From contig CAMJAG010000021.1 in assembly GCA_946403545.1 (NCBI GenBank), forward strand, positions 1-13,409: 13,409 nt of DNA, written 5' to 3'. A program made the translations under genes and the position numbers. How positions within the stretch are numbered: the stretch's first letter is position 1; every line of letters begins with the position of its first letter. The stretch is from an uncultured Caryophanales bacterium (GTDB lineage: Bacteria; Bacillota_I; Bacilli_A; RFN20; CAG-826). The notes beneath the pieces were generated by a model. That model was not told the DNA's origin and did no database searches. It saw only the letters and a list, made by a program, of their open reading frames with translations. Positions 7,066 to 12,391 of the stretch are shown here, in pieces.

Positions 7066-8154
7066 ATGAAACACAATAAAATTTTAGGTCTTGTTGGTAT
7101 CGCAGCAGCATTAACATTAGTTGCATGTGGTGGTGACAAGAAATCTACAGCTCCAGGAAAAACATCTGGCAAAGTTACTTCTAAAGCACCTGTATCAAGA
7201 GCTCCAGTTAGCCGTGAACCTCAAAAAGGCGTCACATTCGATACAGTTACATTAGAAACAAAAGCTGACAATAAAGTGTATGCAAAAGTCGCAGGTACTG
7301 AAACACTTTATAAAGCAGGCGAACTCAAATGGGCATGGGGTTTAGCAGATCGTAACGGTACATTCGTTTATGGTAAAGAAACTCCAGAAGCAGCAGACTT
7401 CTCTGTCGCAGTCACATTTGAAGCAGCAGCAGACGCTACAGCAAAACCATTCTCTGTTGAATTATGTTTAACAGATATCGCAAACATCACTACTGAAGTT
7501 TATACAATTTGGGGTGGTGCAGATGCAACTAGCTACGCAGCATTAACAATCGGTACAACTGATTTCCAAGGCAACGATGGCAACTACACATACTTCATTC
7601 GTGATGACCAATCCGCAGCAGGATTAGCTATCGAAGTTATCGACAAGACATTCGTTATTAAGACTGTTGATGTCGTTAAGAATCCAAACGCTGATCACCA
7701 AGGTTTCTTCGCTAAACTCGGTGGTGAACAAGCTACAGCTTACACATTAGAACAAGTTAATGCTTGGAATACAAAGTGTGACTTCCAATGCATGAACCCA
7801 TATTCAAAACCAGCAGCAGAATTCTTCTGGGAAGTTGATGGCAAGAACGCATACTGTTACATGGATATGACATCTATCGTCGATCCAGCAACAGCTACAA
7901 TGGGTAGAAACTACATGACTCACTTTGAAGCAAATAAGACAGACTCTGGTGATCCAGGTAAATGTTTACCAGCAGAATCTATCGCTGATAGAGTTGTCGA
8001 ATTCGCAGATGATAACGTCAAAGTTACAATTCACTTCGATAAGACAAAAGGTCAAAACGATGGCCCAAGTGAATACTATGGCGCATTAGGTTTCGTTATT
8101 GAATACATCAACGAACCAGCTCCAGCAGGCGGCGAAGGCGGCGAACAAGCTTAA
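7066..8154 (+). CDS. Predicted lipoprotein, first of a tandem paralogous pair, function unknown
   Basis: The 362-residue product starts with a lipoprotein signal: basic MKHNK, a hydrophobic stretch, and a lipobox LVAC with the acylated Cys21, followed by GG. A Ser/Thr/Pro/Lys/Ala linker (about 25-60) would tether the folded part to the outer face of the membrane. The remainder looks beta-rich, contains FVYGKETP, YFIRDDQSA, KLGGEQATAYTLEQ, CDFQCMNP, YMTH and GPSEYYGALGFVI, and ends in a Gly/Glu tail. All of these motifs recur in the next gene. Codons resemble the ribosomal genes (many GCA, TTC, ATC, GTT), which suggests high expression. ATG 7066 was chosen over ATG 7033 because it follows GGAAAGGA and gives a proper signal peptide. 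I do not recognise a family; surface substrate binding is only a guess. Confidence 0.9.
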   Translation: MKHNKILGLVGIAAALTLVACGGDKKSTAPGKTSGKVTSKAPVSRAPVSREPQKGVTFDTVTLETKADNKVYAKVAGTETLYKAGELKWAWGLADRNGTFVYGKETPEAADFSVAVTFEAAADATAKPFSVELCLTDIANITTEVYTIWGGADATSYAALTIGTTDFQGNDGNYTYFIRDDQSAAGLAIEVIDKTFVIKTVDVVKNPNADHQGFFAKLGGEQATAYTLEQVNAWNTKCDFQCMNPYSKPAAEFFWEVDGKNAYCYMDMTSIVDPATATMGRNYMTHFEANKTDSGDPGKCLPAESIADRVVEFADDNVKVTIHFDKTKGQNDGPSEYYGALGFVIEYINEPAPAGGEGGEQA

Positions 8155-8190
8155 TCATAACAATCAAACTTATTGTTTGTTATAAATCCT

Positions 8191-8226
8191 AACTCCTCAC
8201 TCCGGTGGGGAGTTTTCTTTTTTCTT
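8191..8226 (+). terminator. Intrinsic terminator of the first lipoprotein gene
   Basis: AACTCCTCAC (8191-8200) pairs with GTGGGGAGTT (8205-8214) with one G-U pair. The loop TCCG closed by C-G is a UNCG-type stable tetraloop. TTTTCTTTTTT follows. Stem and T-run are almost the same as in the terminator after the next lipoprotein gene. Confidence 0.92.
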
Positions 8227-8241
8227 TAATTGTTATATAAT
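8213..8241 (+). promoter_or_regulatory. Candidate promoter of the second lipoprotein gene
   Basis: A consensus TATAAT (8236-8241) stands 35 bases before the GTG start at 8277. No good -35 is present. The hexamer at the 17-base spacing is TTTTCT (8213-8218), which belongs to the preceding terminator's T-run and matches only three consensus positions. The -10 is the stronger evidence. Confidence 0.4.
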
Positions 8242-8276
8242 ATTTTTATTAGAAAATAATATTAAGGATTAATTTT

Positions 8277-9311
8277 GTGAAACCTAAAAAACTGTTTGCT
8301 TTATTTACACTAATTTCTAGCCTTATTCTTTCCGCGTGTGGTGGGGAATCTACTTCTTCAAATAAATGGGATGGCTCATGTGGCAAATGTGGCTATTCAA
8401 GAGATAAATCTTCAGAAGTAACAAAGCAAGTCAATTTAACAAATAAGGAGTTTATAAAAGTAGAAGATAGTGTTTATTTCCAAATTAAAGGTACATGCCA
8501 AGGTTATCAAAACGGAGAACTAAAGTTTGCTTTTGGACTATATAATGTCGTTACCGATAAATTTGTATATGGATCAGAAACTCCTACAAATGAAGATTAC
8601 AAAGTAATAGCTAATATCAGGACTCCAAAAACTGAAAAAGGACTAAATCCATTTACCGTTCTATTTAATATAAGTGAAATTAATAACATACCTAGTGGTT
8701 CTTATTGGATTTACGCTGGTTATAAAAACGATAATTACCAACACATTAGTATAAAAGACACTTATTTTAGTGGATTCTGCTATCGATATCAATATTATTA
8801 TAGAGACGATGAAAGTGCTCCTGAATCAATTTTTATTGATCAATTACCACCTTTTAATATTACAGAAGCTTCTGTAGTCTCTAATCCAACAAATCACACA
8901 GGACTTTATTTAAAACTTGGTGGAAGACAACCTGTAAATTATACATTAGATCAATTAAACAATCTTGGAACAATGTGTGATTTCCAACGTATTAATCCAA
9001 GTTATCAAATAATCGACTCTTTAAGTTATTTCTTTGAAACAAGTAATTTTAAATCATATATCTATTTATCTTTAGCAGGTATGCAAGCTGGAGAAACATA
9101 TATGACTCACTTAAGTGTTCGTATTGATCCAGGTCAAACATACCCTGGGAAGTGTATACCTTTAGTGGAGATACATAAAGAAGACCATACTTATCAATTT
9201 TCAGAAGAAAATCTAAAATTTGAACTTGTTAGGACAATCCCTCAAAATAGTCATCCAGGTCCAAGCGAATTCTATGGCGCTTTAGGTATCATTGTAAGTA
9301 GTTGCAATTAA
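8277..9311 (+). CDS. Predicted lipoprotein, second of the tandem paralogous pair, function unknown
   Basis: The 344-residue product has a lipoprotein signal ending in the lipobox LSAC with Cys21, the same position as in the upstream paralogue. It starts at GTG 8277 after AAGGAT (8264-8269). The body aligns with the first lipoprotein along its length: GELKFAFGL, FVYGSETP, YYRDDESA, KLGGRQPVNYTLDQ, CDFQRINP, YMTH, PGKC and GPSEFYGALGIIV. It lacks the long linker and the Gly/Glu tail. Instead it has extra cysteines, including a CGKC cluster just after the anchor and a C-terminal Cys. Codons are AT-rich and unlike the ribosomal set, suggesting lower expression or an older, drifted copy. Function is not recognised; conserved CDFQ and PGKC cysteines might pair. 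Confidence 0.9.
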   Translation: MKPKKLFALFTLISSLILSACGGESTSSNKWDGSCGKCGYSRDKSSEVTKQVNLTNKEFIKVEDSVYFQIKGTCQGYQNGELKFAFGLYNVVTDKFVYGSETPTNEDYKVIANIRTPKTEKGLNPFTVLFNISEINNIPSGSYWIYAGYKNDNYQHISIKDTYFSGFCYRYQYYYRDDESAPESIFIDQLPPFNITEASVVSNPTNHTGLYLKLGGRQPVNYTLDQLNNLGTMCDFQRINPSYQIIDSLSYFFETSNFKSYIYLSLAGMQAGETYMTHLSVRIDPGQTYPGKCIPLVEIHKEDHTYQFSEENLKFELVRTIPQNSHPGPSEFYGALGIIVSSCN

Positions 9312-9323
9312 AATAAATTGATT

Positions 9324-9354
9324 AACTCCTCATAGTAGTGGGGAGTTTTCTTTT
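9324..9354 (+). terminator. Intrinsic terminator of the second lipoprotein gene
   Basis: AACTCCTCA (9324-9332) pairs with TGGGGAGTT (9339-9347) with one G-U pair around a TAGTAG loop, then TTTTCTTTT. Both arms are identical in sequence to the corresponding bases of the terminator at 8191-8226, and only the loop differs. This supports a duplication that carried gene and terminator together. Confidence 0.9.
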
Positions 9355-9404
9355 ATCTATAAAAGGTATAGAATATTAAAGTCAATTTATTGGAGAAATT
9401 AGAA

Positions 9405-10397
9405 ATGATTAAATTTGCTATCTTAGGAGCAGGTACATGGGGAACCGCTCTTGGAAATATGTTAATAAATATGGGTCACCAAGTATCTATTTGGTCTCCT
9501 GATGCTAATGAAGTTGATTCATTAAACAAAAATAGAGTACATAAGCACCTTCCAGGCGCGATTATTAATAAGGATATATTATTTTCCACCGATTTAGAAA
9601 AAGTGGTGGAAAAGGCTAATTATGTGATATTTGCCACTCCATCAGTTTTCGTTCGTTCAACAGCAGAAAAGATTAAAGGTATTATAAATAATACTCAAAT
9701 CATTATCAGCGTCGCTAAAGGCGTAGAACCTGAAACATTATTTACTATGTCTGAAATCATTAAAGATGTATTAGGAAATGACTTTAATGTAGTAGCTTTA
9801 TCTGGTCCAACACATGCAGAAGAAGTCGCTATTGGACTTCCTACTTTAATTGTGTCTGCTTGTGAAAACGAAAAGATCGCAAATGAAGTTAGAGACACAA
9901 TTAATAATCCAGTTCTTAGAGTTTACTCTAATACTGATATTAAAGGTGTGGAAATTGCTGGCGCTTTAAAGAATATTATTGCTTTAGCAAGTGGTATGTC
10001 TCAAGGTATGGGATTTGGTGATAACGCAACTGCTGCAATCGTTACTCGTGGTTTAGCGGAAATTGTTAGACTAGGCACTGCTATGGGTTGTAATCCTGAA
10101 ACTTTCTATGGTCTAACAGGAATTGGTGATATTGTTGTTACCGCAACAAGTAAACATTCAAGAAACCACAATGCAGGTTATTTATTAGGCCAAGGTAAAT
10201 CCTTAGAAGAAGCAAAACAAGAAATCGGAATGGTTATTGAAGGCGTTAATGCTTTAGTGGCTGCTAAAGAATTAAGCGAAAAATATAGCATAGAAATGCC
10301 TATTGTTAATGGTGTTTATTCCATTATTTATAATGGTGTTAATCCAAAAGTAGCAGTTGCAAAACTATTCAATAGATCAACAAAGGCCGAATGCTAA
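9405..10397 (+). CDS. gpsA: NAD(P)-dependent glycerol-3-phosphate dehydrogenase
   Basis: GpsA reduces dihydroxyacetone phosphate to sn-glycerol 3-phosphate in the cytoplasm, supplying the backbone for phospholipids. The 330-residue protein begins with the Rossmann dinucleotide motif ILGAGTWGTALGNML (about 6-20). It continues with SGPTHAEEVA and the catalytic-domain segment GALKNIIALASGM with Lys189. TGIGDIVVTATSKHSRNHNAG-type sequence, conserved in the family, follows. ATG 9405 follows GGAGA (9392-9396) by eight bases; a TTG at 9390 would place the start before the binding site and is rejected. The gene sits alone after the lipoproteins, with only a weak promoter candidate (TAGAAT at 9369-9374). 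Its TAA overlaps the stop of the convergent ATPase gene. Confidence 0.96.
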   Translation: MIKFAILGAGTWGTALGNMLINMGHQVSIWSPDANEVDSLNKNRVHKHLPGAIINKDILFSTDLEKVVEKANYVIFATPSVFVRSTAEKIKGIINNTQIIISVAKGVEPETLFTMSEIIKDVLGNDFNVVALSGPTHAEEVAIGLPTLIVSACENEKIANEVRDTINNPVLRVYSNTDIKGVEIAGALKNIIALASGMSQGMGFGDNATAAIVTRGLAEIVRLGTAMGCNPETFYGLTGIGDIVVTATSKHSRNHNAGYLLGQGKSLEEAKQEIGMVIEGVNALVAAKELSEKYSIEMPIVNGVYSIIYNGVNPKVAVAKLFNRSTKAEC

Positions 10398-11689
10398 TTT
10401 TTTAACATCGTTATAGGCACAATATATATTCCTGATTCTGAGTCTTTATAACAAGATCCATGGCTTGTGATTACCATCTTAAATTTAGGTAATTTTAAGC
10501 CATTTTTCTTTAGTTTATTATCAAACGAAATAAGACTGTTTATGCCTTTTTGGATGTTTTCTTCACTGCCGATTTTAATTTCAATAGCACAATAATCGCC
10601 ATTTTCCAATTCAACTATTGCATCAACTTCTTGTCCTGCGCTATCCCTATAGTGTTTTAAAGAACCACCTAAAAATTCAGCATATATAGACAAATCTCTA
10701 ATAACTAAATCTTCAAAGAAGAAGCCGAAAGTATTTAAATCATTAATCAAGTCAGCAGGTGTAATTCCTAAAGCTGCTGCTGCAATTGATGGATCGTAAA
10801 AGTGGTGCGTTGGAGAAACCCTTACAGCAACAGTTGTTCTTAAATTCAGATTCCACGCTGGTAAGTCATAAATCAAAAATAAATCTTTTAGCATCTTTTC
10901 ATAGGAGAGAAAAGTATCATCATCCAATTTTGCTCTATAACCTGATTCTATAATGTCTTTTATCATCGAAGTATTTTTAGCTTCAGTAGAAATATTTCTA
11001 GCAAATGATTTTAAAATTGTTTTCAACAAATCGACATTTTTATTTTTAAAGAAATACGCAAAATCATCATTTTCATTTTCGATTACAAACAAACTATCAA
11101 AGTAGTTCTTAGTTACCTCAATAGCGTATTCTTTTTTTGCTTTTAGCGCTATTGGCCAACCGCCTCTACAGATGTAGAAAGCAATATCAATAAGACCATT
11201 TTCTGAACTTCCAGTCACGAATGATTCCATTGATGAATCGTTGTTAAATAGAGTCTCTAAAGAAATTAATCCTTTTGATTCCTTTGATTCATATAACGAA
11301 AATGGTCTCAACACCATTTGTGCAATTCTTCCTGCTCCAGAGTGCTGAATTTTATTGTTATTTACAGGTGTCGTGCTTCCAGTAAGAATATATTTTCCAA
11401 ATTGATAATCTTTATCTAAATCATCTTTTATAATATTCCATATTTCTGGAGCTTTTTGCCATTCATCAACAAGATGTGGCTTTTTTCCAATAAGAGCAGA
11501 TGTTGGATCCGCATTCGCTAATTTAATTGCGTTCGTAGTTTTTAGCGCTGTTACAGAAGACGCATATCTTTCACACATTGTTGATTTTCCACAGAATTTT
11601 GGACCAGCTACTAAAACACATCCTGAAGAATTTAGTTTTCTTTGGAGTGTCTTTTCTGCTAAGCGAACAATATAATCTTCATCTCTCAT
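10394..11689 (-). CDS. AAA-type ATPase with C-terminal DUF4143 / PD-(D/E)xK-like domain
   Basis: The 431-residue product has an N-terminal P-loop ATPase: Walker A GPKFCGKST (29-37), Walker B-like HLVDEW (Asp75, Glu76), a YILTGST sensor-like strand (100-106) and GAGRIAQMVLRPFSLYES (118-135), all typical of the AAA_14 plus DUF4143 proteins. The C-terminal part has FFFEDLVIRD (Glu326), QEVDAIVE (Asp356) and YCAIEIK (Glu370, Lys372), arranged like a PD-(D/E)xK nuclease-fold core. The cellular role of this family is not established, and its genes are often accessory. ATG 11689 is preferred: GAGGAAAA lies about ten bases upstream, whereas a TTG at 11722 would start upstream of a TATAAT at 11711-11716. 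The codons are AT-rich, unlike the optimised neighbours, so horizontal acquisition is plausible. Four 23-bp-period repeats precede it. Confidence 0.9.
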   Translation of the reverse strand: MRDEDYIVRLAEKTLQRKLNSSGCVLVAGPKFCGKSTMCERYASSVTALKTTNAIKLANADPTSALIGKKPHLVDEWQKAPEIWNIIKDDLDKDYQFGKYILTGSTTPVNNNKIQHSGAGRIAQMVLRPFSLYESKESKGLISLETLFNNDSSMESFVTGSSENGLIDIAFYICRGGWPIALKAKKEYAIEVTKNYFDSLFVIENENDDFAYFFKNKNVDLLKTILKSFARNISTEAKNTSMIKDIIESGYRAKLDDDTFLSYEKMLKDLFLIYDLPAWNLNLRTTVAVRVSPTHHFYDPSIAAAALGITPADLINDLNTFGFFFEDLVIRDLSIYAEFLGGSLKHYRDSAGQEVDAIVELENGDYCAIEIKIGSEENIQKGINSLISFDNKLKKNGLKLPKFKMVITSHGSCYKDSESGIYIVPITMLKN

Positions 11690-11710
11690 AATTTTATTTT
11701 CCTCGTTTAA

Positions 11711-11739
11711 ATTATATAACAATTTTCGGTGTTTTGAAA
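11711..11739 (-). promoter_or_regulatory. Candidate promoter of the ATPase gene, overlapping a repeat copy
   Basis: On the minus strand a perfect TATAAT (11711-11716) lies about 20 bases before the ATG. With a 17-base spacer the -35 position is TTTCAA (11734-11739), a weak match that coincides with the start of the nearest repeat copy. A protein bound to the repeat would therefore compete with or recruit RNA polymerase. The leader would be very short, about 15 bases, beginning near the ribosome binding site. Confidence 0.5.
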
Positions 11740-11808
11740 GAAATATTTTCGGTGTTTTGAAACATTAAAATTCGGTGTTTTGAAACATTAAAATTCGGTG
11801 TTTTGAAA
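11725..11808 (-). repeat. Four direct repeats of 15 bp on an exact 23-bp period
   Basis: The minus-strand unit TTTCAAAACACCGAA occurs four times without a mismatch, at 11794-11808, 11771-11785, 11748-11762 and 11725-11739. Starts are 23 bp apart each time. Two of the three 8-base spacers are identical (TTTTAATG); the third, nearest the gene, is AATATTTC. The array fills the gap between the ATPase gene and the divergent hydrogenase operon and reaches the ATPase promoter. Iterated binding sites are the simplest reading. CRISPR is excluded by unit and spacer size. Confidence 0.9.
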
Positions 11809-11837
11809 TTTTACAAAATGATTTTTAAATCAATTAT

Positions 11838-11880
11838 TTACTTACGCGCACGAACACATATATAATAATAGCCGTCGGCT
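11838..11880 (+). promoter_or_regulatory. Candidate promoter of the hydrogenase-subunit operon with a palindrome at the start point
   Basis: TATAAT at 11861-11866 is a perfect -10; at 17 bases upstream TTACTT (11838-11843) is a weak -35. An inverted repeat AGCCGTCGGCT (11870-11880) lies exactly where transcription would begin. It could act as an operator or form a small hairpin in the mRNA. A strong ribosome binding site AAGGGGG (11894-11900) follows, just before ATG 11905. Confidence 0.5.
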
Positions 11881-11904
11881 GATAGTCGTCCAGAAGGGGG
11901 AAAT

Positions 11905-12387
11905 ATGGCAAAATTACAACCACAAGCTGTAAAACTTATTACAGAAATTGTAGAGCGTTATAAAGATGAACCAACTTCCACAATGATGATTCTTGAAGAC
12001 ATTCAAAAGGAATACGGATACATTCCACTAGAAGTTCAAGAATTAGTATCAGAATTAACTGGAGTACCAGTATCTGATATCTATGGTGTTGTTACATTCT
12101 ATTCGTTCTTCTCTATGACACCAAAAGGCAAATACGTTATCGGTATTTGTTTAGGAACTGCATGTTATGTTAAAGGCAGTCAATTAGTATTAGATAAATT
12201 CGCAGAATTACTTGGTATTAAACCAGGTGAAACAACTAAAGACGGATTATTCACATTAGACGTCTTACGTTGTATCGGTGCATGCGCTGTCGCACCAGCT
12301 GTCTCTATTAATGGTAAGGTTTATCCACAAGTTAAAGTTGATAGCGTTAAAGACATCATCGCAGAATATCGTGCTAAGGAGGCTTAA
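11905..12387 (+). CDS. NuoE-like [2Fe-2S] subunit (HydC/HndA type) of a probable NAD-linked hydrogenase
   Basis: The 160-residue protein is a thioredoxin-like [2Fe-2S] ferredoxin of the NuoE family. Its four cluster ligands are visible as CLGTAC (Cys82, Cys87) and RCIGAC (Cys123, Cys127). The helical N-terminal part has ILEDIQKEYGYIP and YGVVTFYSFF, both typical. In anaerobic Firmicutes such a subunit passes electrons between a NuoF-like flavoprotein and an [FeFe]-hydrogenase. Respiratory complex I is less likely here because a NuoF-type gene with an added ferredoxin domain follows at once, as in soluble hydrogenases. The next gene's ribosome binding site lies in the last codons. Codons are well optimised. 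The exact name (hydC, hndA or nuoE) cannot be settled without the downstream genes. Confidence 0.92.
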   Translation: MAKLQPQAVKLITEIVERYKDEPTSTMMILEDIQKEYGYIPLEVQELVSELTGVPVSDIYGVVTFYSFFSMTPKGKYVIGICLGTACYVKGSQLVLDKFAELLGIKPGETTKDGLFTLDVLRCIGACAVAPAVSINGKVYPQVKVDSVKDIIAEYRAKEA

Positions 12388-12391
12388 TTAA

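Noticed and set aside
11690..11722. TTG start at 11722 adding 11 residues to the ATPase
   Set aside because: The extension would contain the TATAAT -10 and the ribosome binding site of the better-supported ATG at 11689.
11712..11788. On the minus strand two repeat copies are preceded by ATG, giving mini-ORFs: MFQNTEF then TAATG overlapping the next start, and a 17-codon ORF ending at the TATAAT.
   Set aside because: They have no ribosome binding site, lie upstream of the predicted ATPase promoter, and follow directly from the repeat spacing. Kept only as a curiosity.
11725..11808. CRISPR array
   Set aside because: Repeats are 15 bp with 8-bp spacers, two of which are identical, and no cas genes are near. 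This does not fit any CRISPR layout.
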